From Wenjunlia tyrosinilytica (lineage in GTDB: Bacteria; Actinomycetota; Actinomycetes; Streptomycetales; Streptomycetaceae): a DNA stretch of 64,000 nt. The notes below the pieces were generated by a model, which searched no databases, was not told where the DNA came from, and was given only the letters and a program-made list of their open reading frames with translations. Below are positions 1 to 9,210 of the stretch, one piece after another. The DNA lies in contig NZ_BMMS01000030.1 in assembly GCF_014646055.1 (NCBI RefSeq), forward strand, positions 34,503 through 98,502. The letters run 5' to 3'. Numbering within the stretch: position 1 is the stretch's first letter; every line of letters starts with the position of its first letter. The translations under genes and the position numbers were made by a program.

Positions 1-1311
1 GGAGTCGATCCGGTCGATCTCCCGATCGATCAGATACAGGCGGCCCCACCGGTCCTTGTAGCCAATGTCGCCCATCTGCCACCAGCCGCGGCGGAGTTGA
101 CCGTCGTACTGCTTCTGGGCGTCGAAATAGGTGAGGATCCGGCCCCTGGTGCGGGCCTCGATACGGCCGGACACCCCTGGCCTGGCGCGTCCGGGCCCTC
201 CGGCGCTGTCGTCGACGATCCGGATCCGGGTGAAGCCGGGTATCGCGGTGCCCACCCGGCGGCCGTCCGCCCGTGCCGCGCCGCGGCGCGTGAACCACTG
301 GAAGGCGACAGGTCCGGTCTCGCTCTGCCCGTAGAGCTGGACCAACCACGGAGCGCGCCTGCGCGAAGCGCCGAGTAACCGCCGCACGGTGCGCGGGTGG
401 ATGGCGTCGAAGGTGCTGCCGTACGAGCGGACCCGGGACAGCGGCTCGCCGGGTGCGTCGGCCAGTTCCTCCCACAGGACGAAGGTGTTGGGGTGGGTCT
501 CGACGATACCGGGGCGGTGCCTGGCGAGCAGCGGTCCCACGTCGGCCGGGGTTGGATCGACGATCATCACCAGGGGGCTGCCGAAGTGCAGCAGCACGCC
601 CAGCAGATGGTAGAAGCGGGAGTGGACGAAGGACATGTGCAGGGCCGCGGTCTCCCCGCGGGCCGGCCAGCCCATCGCCTTCTGGGGGATGAGGCGGTTC
701 CACATCGTGTTCGCGCAGTGCACGGCCAGTTTGGGGATGCCGGTGGTGCCTGAGCTGTGAGTGATGAGCGAGGGCTCGCGAGGGTGCAGCCGTACCGGTC
801 CGTGGGGCGGGGCGGCGTCGTACATGTCCAGGGGCACGCTGCCCGCGGTGGCAGCGGGGGCGGGGCCGACGGACAACACCTCTCGTACGAGATGTGGCAG
901 GTCGACGTTGTGCAGCGGCCCATCCAGTTTGGCCCGGTCGGTGATCAGCCACGGCTGCCGCAGCCGATCGAGCAGTTCACCGGCGACCCCGCCCTCCAGA
1001 GCGGGCGAGAGGAGGGCCGGGACCGCGCCGATACGGGACACGGCGCAGGTCAGCAGCACGATGTCGAGGTTGTCGGATTTGTGGATGGCCACGCGCTCGG
1101 TCGGCCGTATCCCTGCTGCCCACAGCCGGGCGGACAGATCGTCGATCAGATCGGCGAGTACGGGGTAGCTGAGGGCGACCCCGGCTTCGGGTTGCACGTC
1201 CAGTGGCCGGTCGAGGGTGACGGGGACGTTGCCGTGCCGGGAGGCGGCTCGCCGGAGCATCAGCCCCGGATAGAAGCCCCGATCCGAGAGCGGGGGCAGG
1301 GTCTGCCGCAT
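1..1311 (-). CDS. AMP-forming acyl/aryl ligase family protein, 3' end outside window
   Basis: This is a partial gene: 437 codons are open to the left edge, so the C-terminal lid domain with its catalytic lysine is missing. The start is the ATG at 1311, 23 bases after the upstream ligase stop. The adenylation core motif THSSGTTGIPK sits near residue 190, followed by a YGQSETGP motif and the GDIGYKDRWG hinge region. The family activates a carboxylate as an acyl-AMP, usually for CoA or carrier-protein transfer. It lies last in an operon that makes p-aminobenzoate, so an aminobenzoate-type or partner acid is a plausible substrate. Some relatives in aromatic-amine clusters act as ATP-dependent diazotases, which cannot be excluded here. 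Family membership is firm; substrate is unknown. Confidence 0.85.
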   Translation of the reverse strand, partial: MRQTLPPLSDRGFYPGLMLRRAASRHGNVPVTLDRPLDVQPEAGVALSYPVLADLIDDLSARLWAAGIRPTERVAIHKSDNLDIVLLTCAVSRIGAVPALLSPALEGGVAGELLDRLRQPWLITDRAKLDGPLHNVDLPHLVREVLSVGPAPAATAGSVPLDMYDAAPPHGPVRLHPREPSLITHSSGTTGIPKLAVHCANTMWNRLIPQKAMGWPARGETAALHMSFVHSRFYHLLGVLLHFGSPLVMIVDPTPADVGPLLARHRPGIVETHPNTFVLWEELADAPGEPLSRVRSYGSTFDAIHPRTVRRLLGASRRRAPWLVQLYGQSETGPVAFQWFTRRGAARADGRRVGTAIPGFTRIRIVDDSAGGPGRARPGVSGRIEARTRGRILTYFDAQKQYDGQLRRGWWQMGDIGYKDRWGRLYLIDREIDRIDS

Positions 1312-1334
1312 GTGGCTGTTCCTTTCCGAGGTGG

Positions 1335-2927
1335 TCACCACGTGCCCTGGCGGACCAGGTGGCGGCGGAGTTTGCCGGTCGGTGTCCGCGGGAGCGACCG
1401 GACGACGGTGACGGTCCGGGGGACCTTGAAGGGGGCGAGGTGCTTGCGCGCCAGGGTGAGGAGTTCGTCCTCGAGGTCGGCGGCGTCCGTGTTCGCGTTC
1501 GGGTTGGTGACGACGAACGCCTGCAGCCGGGTGGCGCCGCGCTCGTCGGCGATGGATGCCGCGGCCACCTCCCTTACCGCCGGATGGGCCCGCAGCACAT
1601 CCTCCACTTCGAGCGGTGACATGGTGATCCCCCCGACCATTTCCATGTCGTCCACCCTGCCCAGGTGGCGGTAGCTGCCGTCCGGCTCGCGGCGGGCGCG
1701 GTCCCGGGTGGCCAGCCAACCGTCGACCACGGTGCGGGCGGTCTCCTCGGGCAGGTTCAGGTAGCCGGGGGTCACCGTCGGTCCGCGTACCCAGAGTTCG
1801 CCTTCCGCCCCGTCGTGCGTGACGGGGCGTCCCGTGGGGTCCCGCAGTTCCACGTCGTAGCCGGGCACCGGGCGGCCGACCGTGCCCGGGATGTTGTGGT
1901 CCAGGTGGTTGGCGCAGAAGGCGTGGCCGGCCTCGGTGGAGCCGATCTGTTCCAGGACGGGCGCGCCCAGGAGTTCGGTGACCCGCTGCCCGAGGCCGGC
2001 GGGCATCCTTTCCCCTGCCGAGACGGCGGCGCGCACCGAGGCGAAGCAGGCCGCGTGCCCGCTTCCCCGGTCGGCCACAAGAGCGGCGTACGCCGACGGT
2101 ACGGAGTACAGCAGAGTGACCCGGTGCCGGGCGGTCAGTTCGTCGATGACCGCGGGGGTGGGCCGCCGGTCCACCAGTACGGCGGAGGAGCCGGAGAAGA
2201 GCGGGAAGGCGAACGCGTTGCCGAAGCCGTAGGCGAAGTAGAGCTTGGACACCGACAGGGTGACATCGGCGGGGGTGATGCGGAGCAGCCGCTGCCCGAT
2301 GAAGGCGTGATAGTTCTCGGGGTCGCCGTGGCAGTGCACGACTGCTTTGGGGCGGCCGGTGGTTCCGGAGGTGTACTGGATGTAGAGCGGGGTGCGCGGC
2401 CCGGTCGGATGGGGGGCGGTGGCGGGCGGCGTGGCGGTGGTGGCGAGCGCGAGCAACTGGTAGGCGCAGAGCTGGTGCCGTCCGGCGAAGCGGTCCTCCA
2501 GGCCGGGGCCGGTCACACAGAGCACGGCATCGGTGTCGTCCGCCATGAAATCGTGCTCGGCGGGGAGGAGTTCGGGGTTGGCCAGTGCCGCCACCGCTCC
2601 GAGGCGGGCGGTGGCGAGGAAGGCGGCCACCCATGCGAGGGAGTCGGGCAGCGCGAGCAGGATGCGGTCGCCGGGCCGGACACCGTGATCGGCGAGGACG
2701 GTGGCGGCACGGGCGGCGAGATCGTGCACCTGGCCGTGGGTCCAGACCTGGTGGCCCTCGTGGAAGGCCGGCAGGTCGGTCCAGCCGTGATGCTCTGCCA
2801 GGGCGGCGAGACGGCCCGCCATATTGCTCGCGCTGACGATCGGTTCGCCGTGCGTGCCGGTCACAGTGTCGACCTGGGGGGAGTGGTCGGGGGAGTGGGA
2901 CGTGGACCAGGGCGGGGTCGTCGTCAT
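1335..2927 (-). CDS. benzoate-CoA ligase-like AMP-forming enzyme
   Basis: A 530-residue complete ANL-family enzyme. It shows the P-loop-like motif YTSGTTGRPKAVVH, the stretch SKLYFAYGFGN that is typical of benzoate-CoA ligases, EQIGSTEAGH, the GRVDDMEMVGG hinge and the C-terminal catalytic lysine in PRTPTGKLRR. The expected reaction is arylcarboxylate + ATP + CoA to aroyl-CoA. Its ATG overlaps the stop of the upstream aminodeoxychorismate synthase gene by four bases (ATGA), so the two are translationally coupled. The coupling suggests that p-aminobenzoate or a derivative is the acid activated. The exact aryl substrate is inferred only from context. Confidence 0.88.
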   Translation of the reverse strand: MTTTPPWSTSHSPDHSPQVDTVTGTHGEPIVSASNMAGRLAALAEHHGWTDLPAFHEGHQVWTHGQVHDLAARAATVLADHGVRPGDRILLALPDSLAWVAAFLATARLGAVAALANPELLPAEHDFMADDTDAVLCVTGPGLEDRFAGRHQLCAYQLLALATTATPPATAPHPTGPRTPLYIQYTSGTTGRPKAVVHCHGDPENYHAFIGQRLLRITPADVTLSVSKLYFAYGFGNAFAFPLFSGSSAVLVDRRPTPAVIDELTARHRVTLLYSVPSAYAALVADRGSGHAACFASVRAAVSAGERMPAGLGQRVTELLGAPVLEQIGSTEAGHAFCANHLDHNIPGTVGRPVPGYDVELRDPTGRPVTHDGAEGELWVRGPTVTPGYLNLPEETARTVVDGWLATRDRARREPDGSYRHLGRVDDMEMVGGITMSPLEVEDVLRAHPAVREVAAASIADERGATRLQAFVVTNPNANTDAADLEDELLTLARKHLAPFKVPRTVTVVRSLPRTPTGKLRRHLVRQGTW

Positions 2928-5101
2928 CGGACCGGCTCCTCTGCCAGGGGTGCCGCGGGCACGGCGTCCGGGACGGCCGTGCGGTCCATGTGGTCGCGGT
3001 AGGCGCGCATCGGGGCGGCGGTCTTGAGCAGCATCTCGTCGTACTCGGCAGCGGGGTCCGAGCCGAGGACGATCGCACCGCCCGCCCCGAGGCGCATCCC
3101 GCCGTCACCGCGGCCGCTGATCACGGCGGTGCGGATGACGATGTTGAGGTCCGCGGCTCCGTTGCAGCTGAGATAGCCGATGGCGCCGGAGTAGACGCCG
3201 CGCGCCTCGGTCTCCAGCGAGTCGATGATCTCCAGCGTCCGCAGCTTCGGTGCTCCCGTCATCGAACCGCCGGGGAAGCAGGCGCGAACACAGTCCACCG
3301 CGTCCGTGTCCTCGCGCAGCCGTCCTTCGACGGTGGAGACCAACTGGTGCACGGTGGCATAGGCCTCGGTCGCCATCAGCCGGGGAACCCGTACCGTCCC
3401 CGTCTCGCAGACCCTGCCCAGGTCATTGCGGAGCAGATCGACGATGATCAGATTTTCGGCCCGGGTCTTGGCGTCGGTGGTGAGCGACGCCCGAAGGAGC
3501 GCGTCCTCCTCCGGCCGCGCGCCGCGCGGCGCGGTGCCCTTGATGGGCTTGGCCTGGGCGATGCCGTCCCGGGTGATGCGGAGGAAGCGCTCGGGGGACG
3601 AGCAGGCCACTTCGACGTCATCCCGGAACTTCAGATAGGCCGCGTAGGGCGCCGGGTTGCAGCGGCGCAGCAACCGGTAGAAGTCGAATGCGTCGCGCGG
3701 CGCGGGCAGCCGGGCGGTGTTGGTGAGACAGATCTCGTAGCTGACGCCGGCCGTCAGCTCACGCTTGCAGGCTTCGACGTCGGCCAGATACGTCGTACGG
3801 TCGCGGACCAGCCAGGGTTCGGCGGCGTCGATGTCCCCTGCGCCGACCGGCGGCGGTGGCGCGGCCTCGGTAGCGGGCGGTATGAACCTCAGCTGGGTGA
3901 TCGCGCTGTCGAGCCAGTCGGTGGCCTCCCGCAACCCCCGCGGGGTGTCCTCGGCGACGCAGACGGCATAGGTGGCCCCCTCCTGGTGGTCCACAGCGAT
4001 CAGCCGGTCGGCGAAGAGCCAGCAGGCGTCAGGGGTTTCGGCCCGGTGGCGGTTGGGCGAGCCGCAGTCGGCCTTCAGTTCGTAGCCGAAGTAGCCGACA
4101 TAGCCCCCGGTGAAGTCGAAGGGCAGCTCGGAGGCGTCCACCTCGCGCTGGGCCAACTGCCGCTTCAGATAGTCGAAGACGCTGCCCCGGACCCGCCGGA
4201 CGGGCTGCCCGGTCCGCTCGACCTCGCAGCCTCCCGCCTGGACGTCGTAACGTACGAACTCGGCCAGCGGGCCGGTACCGTCCCCGAAGAAGGAGAAACG
4301 GGACTGGCCGGACTCGACCCGGGAACTGTCCAGCCAGAACGCCCGGGGCGCGTCGGCGCACATCCAGGTGAAGGCCGCTTCGGTGTCGACGTGGGTGTCG
4401 ATCACCCTGGTGTGCAGCCGGTAGCCGCGTCGGCGGGGCCCCGGATCGGCCGTACTCCGCGCCCTGCCCGTCGTGCTCCGCCGTGCCCCGTCCCCTGTAC
4501 GGTCCCGGCTGCCGGACCGTATCCGGTCCCGAGTAAGGTCCCGGAAGTTCGAGAGCATCAGCGGGCCGTACTCGGTGAGGACGGACTCGGGATGGAATTG
4601 CACCCCCCACAGCGGGCGGCTGCGGTGCCGCAGGCCCATCAGCACGCCGTCCTCGGCCCAGGCGGTCCCCTCCAGACCCGGCGGCAGCGGACCCTGCACG
4701 GACAGTGAGTGGTAGCGGACCGCGGTGAAGTTCTGGGGCAGCCCGCGGAACAGATCCCGGCCGTCGTGGGTGATCGTGGAGAGATACCCGTGCCGGGGCT
4801 GCGGCGCGGCCGCGACCCGGGCCTGCTCACCGACCGCGATGCCCTGATGCCCGAGACACACGCCCAGCACCGGGATGCCGGACCGGGCCAGCAGCGCGGT
4901 GCCGATGCCGAAATCGCGCGGTTCGGACGGATGGCCCGGCCCGGGGGACACCACGACGTTGTCGAAATTCCGGAGATCCAGGTCGGAGCCGGCCGGCGCG
5001 TCATTGAGGACCACCACCGGTTCCTCGCCGTTGACCTCGGCGATCAGCTGGAACAGGTTGTACGTGTACGAGTCGTAATTGTCGATGAGTAGAGTCTTCA
5101 C
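2924..5101 (-). CDS. pabAB: fused aminodeoxychorismate synthase (PabA-PabB)
   Basis: A 725-residue fusion converting chorismate and glutamine to 4-amino-4-deoxychorismate, the precursor of p-aminobenzoate. Residues 1-190 are a class I glutamine amidotransferase with nucleophile Cys82 in GVCLGHQG and the HPE triad residues His170 and Glu172. A charged Arg-rich linker (about 190-225) leads into a chorismate-binding domain with PIKGT, the lysine-containing signature of PabB rather than the PIAGT of TrpE. No lyase (PabC) domain or gene is visible. I chose the GTG at 5101, with GGGAG nine bases upstream; an in-frame ATG at 5110 abuts that site directly. Such fusions occur in folate pathways and in clusters for p-aminobenzoate-derived antibiotics; the flanking ligases favour the second. 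Confidence 0.93.
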   Translation of the reverse strand: MKTLLIDNYDSYTYNLFQLIAEVNGEEPVVVLNDAPAGSDLDLRNFDNVVVSPGPGHPSEPRDFGIGTALLARSGIPVLGVCLGHQGIAVGEQARVAAAPQPRHGYLSTITHDGRDLFRGLPQNFTAVRYHSLSVQGPLPPGLEGTAWAEDGVLMGLRHRSRPLWGVQFHPESVLTEYGPLMLSNFRDLTRDRIRSGSRDRTGDGARRSTTGRARSTADPGPRRRGYRLHTRVIDTHVDTEAAFTWMCADAPRAFWLDSSRVESGQSRFSFFGDGTGPLAEFVRYDVQAGGCEVERTGQPVRRVRGSVFDYLKRQLAQREVDASELPFDFTGGYVGYFGYELKADCGSPNRHRAETPDACWLFADRLIAVDHQEGATYAVCVAEDTPRGLREATDWLDSAITQLRFIPPATEAAPPPPVGAGDIDAAEPWLVRDRTTYLADVEACKRELTAGVSYEICLTNTARLPAPRDAFDFYRLLRRCNPAPYAAYLKFRDDVEVACSSPERFLRITRDGIAQAKPIKGTAPRGARPEEDALLRASLTTDAKTRAENLIIVDLLRNDLGRVCETGTVRVPRLMATEAYATVHQLVSTVEGRLREDTDAVDCVRACFPGGSMTGAPKLRTLEIIDSLETEARGVYSGAIGYLSCNGAADLNIVIRTAVISGRGDGGMRLGAGGAIVLGSDPAAEYDEMLLKTAAPMRAYRDHMDRTAVPDAVPAAPLAEEPVR

Positions 5102-5157
5102 CCGGCCCATCTCCCTTTCGTCTTTTCTGGCGCGTAGTGGTCTACCGGCCCTGGGCC

Positions 5158-5826
5158 TTATGTGGCGCGCCGCTTGTGCCGCCCCCGGAGCGCTTGGAGC
5201 GGCGGGTGGAGCCATGTCTTGAAAAAGCGTTGCAAACGCGGCATGAGTACCCATGTGACAAGAGCTGTCACGCACAGGCACAGCAACAGGGTGCGGATGA
5301 GGGCGTTCAGTCCCCCGATATAGGGGATTACTGCCAGATTGAATACGAGCACCGATGGGAAGACGGCGCTCATATTCACGAACCATAGCTTCCATTTCGG
5401 TGGTGGCGATGGAGCTGAAGGCCGCGCGGGCGGAGGCTGTGACGGCTGCCGATCCGGTGTCTCCGTCCGCTCCGGTGCGCCTGCCGGAACGGGCGGCGAC
5501 GGATGGTCGAACCAGTTGCTGGGGCCGCGTGTCATCCGCCGCCCGGCGTCCCGCGCGAACCGATTCGCATGTGCCTCCCACCGCAGCCGGGCGAGGGAGT
5601 ACTCCCAGGCCAGTGCGGACTCCTCACTGTCGAAGAGGTGGACGACACGCCATTCCGATCCGGTCTCTCCGGGGGCTCGGGTGGTGAGGATGCCGCCGCC
5701 GAGTGATCCCGGCGGCCGGCCTGCCGCACCGAGCACCGCCATGGCCCAGGAGCGAAAATCGTTCTCGCGACCGGGCTCCACACGGTAGGTGGCAGTGACC
5801 GCAACGGTGACGGATTCCTCATGCAC
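5158..5826 (-). CDS. ABM-domain protein with two C-terminal membrane segments
   Basis: A 222-residue protein. The N-terminal 100 residues resemble the antibiotic-biosynthesis-monooxygenase (dimeric alpha/beta barrel) fold, as in the COG3224-like proteins that carry a membrane tail. A proline-rich linker follows, then two hydrophobic helices, one starting KLWFVNMSAVFPSVLVFNLA and one around LNALIRTLLLCLCVTALVTW. The chosen start is the GTG at 5826, eleven bases after GGAGGAGG; longer ATG starts lack a ribosome site. It is the first gene of the pabAB operon, 56 bases upstream of pabAB. ABM proteins include quinone-forming oxygenases but also many of unknown role, so no reaction is assigned. Confidence 0.75.
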   Translation of the reverse strand: MHEESVTVAVTATYRVEPGRENDFRSWAMAVLGAAGRPPGSLGGGILTTRAPGETGSEWRVVHLFDSEESALAWEYSLARLRWEAHANRFARDAGRRMTRGPSNWFDHPSPPVPAGAPERTETPDRQPSQPPPARPSAPSPPPKWKLWFVNMSAVFPSVLVFNLAVIPYIGGLNALIRTLLLCLCVTALVTWVLMPRLQRFFKTWLHPPLQALRGRHKRRAT

Positions 5827-6189
5827 TCGGTCTGCGACCTCCTCCGTTCCAGCCCTGTTCCACGAAGCGGGATGTCGGTGAGTACGACGGGGTCGTATCG
5901 GCCGTTCAAGCGGTGCTGAGACTTTTTTGCGCTTCCCTGAGGCTGGCTTGGATTCAGCCCTCTGGCCTGCGCAGAGACTGGAACGAGGGGCTCTCGCGTC
6001 ACACTTCCGTAAGAATTTGAGGAGATCCATTGGATGTCCGCTGTGCGCACTTTGGGGGAATTAGGACTTTTCTTCGGGGTGGAATCCTTGGAATGGGTTG
6101 TCGAATGTGCCGAGGGCGTTGCAGTATCGACCCGAGCACCTCGTGAATAGCTGGATCAGTAGGATCGGGAAAATGAAAGAAGGGCAGCC
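5827..6189. promoter_or_regulatory. divergent intergenic region with presumed promoters
   Basis: This 363-base region separates the leftward pabAB operon from the rightward DUF3050 gene, so it must hold promoters for both. It is less GC-rich than the flanks, for example around 5930-6070. I do not see a convincing -35/-10 pair or operator palindrome. Confidence 0.4.
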
Positions 6190-6972
6190 ATGTCCAGGTA
6201 TGACTGGGGCCTGGCCCATGAGGGCATCGAGCGTACGCATGCCGCCATTGCATCGGTCCGGACGGCAGTGACCGCCCACCCGATTTACCGCCGGATAGGC
6301 ACCCGGGCGGAGATGGCGACGTTCATGGAGCACCATGTCTTCGCCGTGTGGGACTTCATGTCGCTGTTGAAGTCCCTTCAGCGGAACCTGACCTGCGTGG
6401 ACGTTCCCTGGGTGCCGCGCGGGTCTGCCGTGAGCCGGCGGTTGATCAACGACATCGTGCTGGTGGAGGAGAGCGACGAATTGGCCGGCGGTTTCACCAG
6501 CCATTTCGAGCTCTACCGGGCCGGTATGACCGAGGCGGGAGCAGACACCACGCGGATCGACGCCTTCCTCGCCCTCCTCACCGAGGGGAAGGATGTCCCG
6601 GAGGCGCTGCGCGCCGCCCAAGTGGCGGCGCCTGCGGCCGAGTTCGTCCACACGACGTTCGGGATCATCGCCGACGGCCCGCCGCACTGCCGGGCGGCAG
6701 CCTTCGCCTTCGCCCGCGAGGACCTCATCCCCGAGATGTTCGACCAGGTGATCAAGGGGGAGGGAAACGCCGACCGGTTCCCCGTCTTCTGCGACTACTT
6801 GGCGCGTCACATCGAGGTGGACGGCGAGGAGCACACCCCCATGGCCATGCAGATGGTCACGGACCTCTGCGGCGACGACGCCACACGGTGGGAGCAGGCC
6901 GCCGACACGGTGATACTCGCGCTGGAGGCGCGGGCACGCCTCTGGGACGGCATCATGTCAGCCATGGTCTGA
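6190..6972 (+). CDS. DUF3050 protein, possible heme-oxygenase-like diiron oxidase
   Basis: A 260-residue helical protein matching the DUF3050 pattern. Candidate metal ligands recur on separate helices: Glu47-His48-His49 in [12 protein letters not shown], Glu93/Glu94 and His105 in [19 protein letters not shown], and a C-terminal [14 protein letters not shown] segment. This spacing resembles heme-oxygenase-like diiron oxidases and oxygenases, several of which oxidise amines or amino acids; that assignment is inference from residue pattern. The ATG at 6190 follows AGAAGGGC. The gene diverges from the p-aminobenzoate operon, so N-oxidation or another oxidation of an aminobenzoate product is a reasonable hypothesis. 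Weakly supported alternatives include a non-enzymatic role. Confidence 0.8.
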   Translation: MSRYDWGLAHEGIERTHAAIASVRTAVTAHPIYRRIGTRAEMATFMEHHVFAVWDFMSLLKSLQRNLTCVDVPWVPRGSAVSRRLINDIVLVEESDELAGGFTSHFELYRAGMTEAGADTTRIDAFLALLTEGKDVPEALRAAQVAAPAAEFVHTTFGIIADGPPHCRAAAFAFAREDLIPEMFDQVIKGEGNADRFPVFCDYLARHIEVDGEEHTPMAMQMVTDLCGDDATRWEQAADTVILALEARARLWDGIMSAMV

Positions 6973-7119
6973 CCGCGGTCCTGCCCCGCCCTTCCTCGGG
7001 CTGCGGCATCGGCTTCGGCTTCGGGTCCGCCTCCGCCTGTCGACTCCGGCGCCTCGCGCAGTGGGCGAATGCCCGTCAGTACGCCGGCACGAAGGCGTCC
7101 CGCTTCCACCGGGCCGTCG

Positions 7120-7533
7120 TCACCGGACGATCCCGGGCGGTGGCCCGCCGGACGCAGACCGGCTCGTCCTGGGCAAGGGCGGTGGTGACACGGGTGCGCG
7201 GGTGGTGCTGTTCTGCCCGCAAAGGGCGGGCGTCGCGATCCTCGAGTGCCGCGTCGCCGACGAGCCGCGGCCCCGACCGGTGCTGGAGTGAAGGCAGGGG
7301 GTGGCGGCCGGATCCAGCCCACGCAGGAAATCCGCAAGCATCCGGTCGGCGGGCAATCTCGAACCCGTGCTGCGGATCCACCGCTTGTCGGGGCAACGGT
7401 GCCCCGAGGTTTCCGCCGGCCGGGCGACCCGGTCGGCACACTCGGCCGCCGAGCGCACGCGCTCCCCGCAGATCGTCACAGGGCGTCGCCCGTCCTGCTG
7501 CCCGGCTCGGTGCAGCGCCTGAGTCAGGTACAT
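7120..7533 (-). pseudogene. decayed N-terminal fragment of an acyl-CoA ligase
   Basis: The first 50 or so codons from the ATG at 7533 read like the N-terminus of actinobacterial fatty-acyl-CoA ligases (MYLTQALHRAGQQ, then TICGERVRSAAECADRVAR). After that the similarity dissolves and no SGTTG or lid motif follows. The remaining 787 bases between the flanking genes (6973-7119 and 7534-7761) hold nothing I recognise. It is probably a deletion remnant. Confidence 0.5.
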
Positions 7534-7761
7534 CCGATGTGTCCCTTGATCGGCGGCCGGACCGGCCGGGTGGGACGGGGAGGGGCCGTGCCAGCCGGAG
7601 GCTTCACCGAGGGCGGTGAGCTGGTCGGCGTGGGGCGCGCGCTGCGCGGACTGCTGCCGGACACCGGGCCGGGTACGCCTGCGCGCCGCTGCTGCTCCCG
7701 CGCACCCGGACCGGTGCCCGCGTCGGCCGGACCGGCCCACACTCCCGTCGGGCCGTTCCGC

Positions 7762-9153
7762 TCAGAGCACCGACGGTTTGGCAGTGGACTGGGGGGATCC
7801 CTGCACGGGGGCCGCCGGCGGCTGGTTGTTCACCGACTGCCCCGTGGTGAGGTTCGGCGCGGTGAGGCTCGCGGCATCGGCTATGAACTTCACCTGGCCG
7901 GACTGCAGTTGCTTCGAGCCGCGCACGTTGCCGTCCTTGGCCGCCATTCCCGCTTCGACCAGGGCCGTCCCGGCGTTCTCCCAGGTGTAGTTCTTCAGCA
8001 CGTTGTGCAGTTCATAGGCGCCGACCTTGCGGTCCGCCCAGTTGTCCGCGACCTTCCCGATGGCGTCCGCCCAAGCGATGTGCCGCTGCGAGGCATCCTC
8101 GGGTGTCATGACCACGCTGTCCCTGCCGAGGTGGGCCGCACCGCGGTCGGGGTCCTGGAGGAACTTGGCCGCGCCACTGTCCCGGTTCACCAGGATCGGA
8201 ATGCAGTGCGCGGCGGCCTCGGTGGCGACCAGGCCGAAGCCCTCGGTCTTGGACGGCATGATCACCACATGGTTGGCGTGCATGTCGTTGACAAGGTCCT
8301 GCTTGTCCTTGGTGAAGGGCCTGACGGTGACCCTTCCCGCTCCGCCGGCGAGCTTGTCCGCTTCGGCCTGCGTCTCGTTCAGCTTGTCCGGGTTCGCGCC
8401 GCGGATGGTGAGATGCACGTTCCTGCCGCCGTCGTTGAGATGCTTCACCGCTGCCAGGGCGTCGCCGCCCCCCTTCATGTGGTCATCCATGCGCCCCATC
8501 AGCAGAACGTTGAGCTGTTCCTTCGGCGAGGGCGGGATGAAGGTCTGGACCGTTTCGCCACCGGGCATGAGATCGTGCCAGCTCTTGGCCTGCGCGGTCA
8601 TCCGCTGAATCCGCCGGATGTCCTCGGTAAGTGCTCCGCCGACACCGACACCGACGGGGGCCTCGCTGAGAATTCGCTTCTCGATCTCCACCTTGGCCAG
8701 GCCTGCCTCCGTCCGCATCTGAACCATGGCCGAGTCCTTCGGATCGGTGATCTTGGCCTGCTCCAGCTTCTCGGGAGAGGTGTGGAGAAAGTTCATGTGC
8801 ACGGCGTCCGGATACCAGGCGGCCTGCATGGCCGACGCCGCGGGTCCGGAGAACCGGCTGTGTCCGATGACGATGTCGTACTGGTCGTTTCCCCTGGCCG
8901 GGAGGCCGAATTCCTGCGGATCCTGCTTCGACGCGTTGAGTATCGTCTGTATCTTGTTCTCGCCCTCCACGGGGGGAACCGTGTGAACGTTCGCATCTCC
9001 GTGGCTTTGCGGGCTGTCCGTTACATAGAGCAGGTCCACTTTGTGGTTCGGGTTTGCCGCGAGCCCCTCGGTGAGGAGCTGGTTGAACACGGGAACTCCG
9101 CCGAGCCCCATGCCACTCTCGTTGGAGACAACGAGGATGCGTGTCGGTGCCAT
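7762..9153 (-). CDS. GT4-like glycosyltransferase
   Basis: A 463-residue GT-B fold protein. The N-terminus MAPTRILVVSNESGMGLGGV has the glycine-rich acceptor-domain loop of GT4 enzymes; VLLMGRMDDHMKGG starts the donor domain; SKTEGFGLVATEAAAHCIP carries the E-x7-E-like nucleotide-sugar signature (Glu in TEGFGL and in ATEAAA). No signal peptide or membrane segment is present, so it should be cytoplasmic. The C-terminal 60 residues are Pro/Gln/Ser-rich and probably disordered. It is last of three leftward genes with a DUF4913 protein and a small unknown. Donor and acceptor cannot be told from sequence. Confidence 0.85.
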   Translation of the reverse strand: MAPTRILVVSNESGMGLGGVPVFNQLLTEGLAANPNHKVDLLYVTDSPQSHGDANVHTVPPVEGENKIQTILNASKQDPQEFGLPARGNDQYDIVIGHSRFSGPAASAMQAAWYPDAVHMNFLHTSPEKLEQAKITDPKDSAMVQMRTEAGLAKVEIEKRILSEAPVGVGVGGALTEDIRRIQRMTAQAKSWHDLMPGGETVQTFIPPSPKEQLNVLLMGRMDDHMKGGGDALAAVKHLNDGGRNVHLTIRGANPDKLNETQAEADKLAGGAGRVTVRPFTKDKQDLVNDMHANHVVIMPSKTEGFGLVATEAAAHCIPILVNRDSGAAKFLQDPDRGAAHLGRDSVVMTPEDASQRHIAWADAIGKVADNWADRKVGAYELHNVLKNYTWENAGTALVEAGMAAKDGNVRGSKQLQSGQVKFIADAASLTAPNLTTGQSVNNQPPAAPVQGSPQSTAKPSVL

Positions 9154-9210
9154 GCCGGTTTCTCTTCTCGTCTGTGCTCGGAAGGTATTCGGTGGGGCTC
9201 AGGACCCGGA

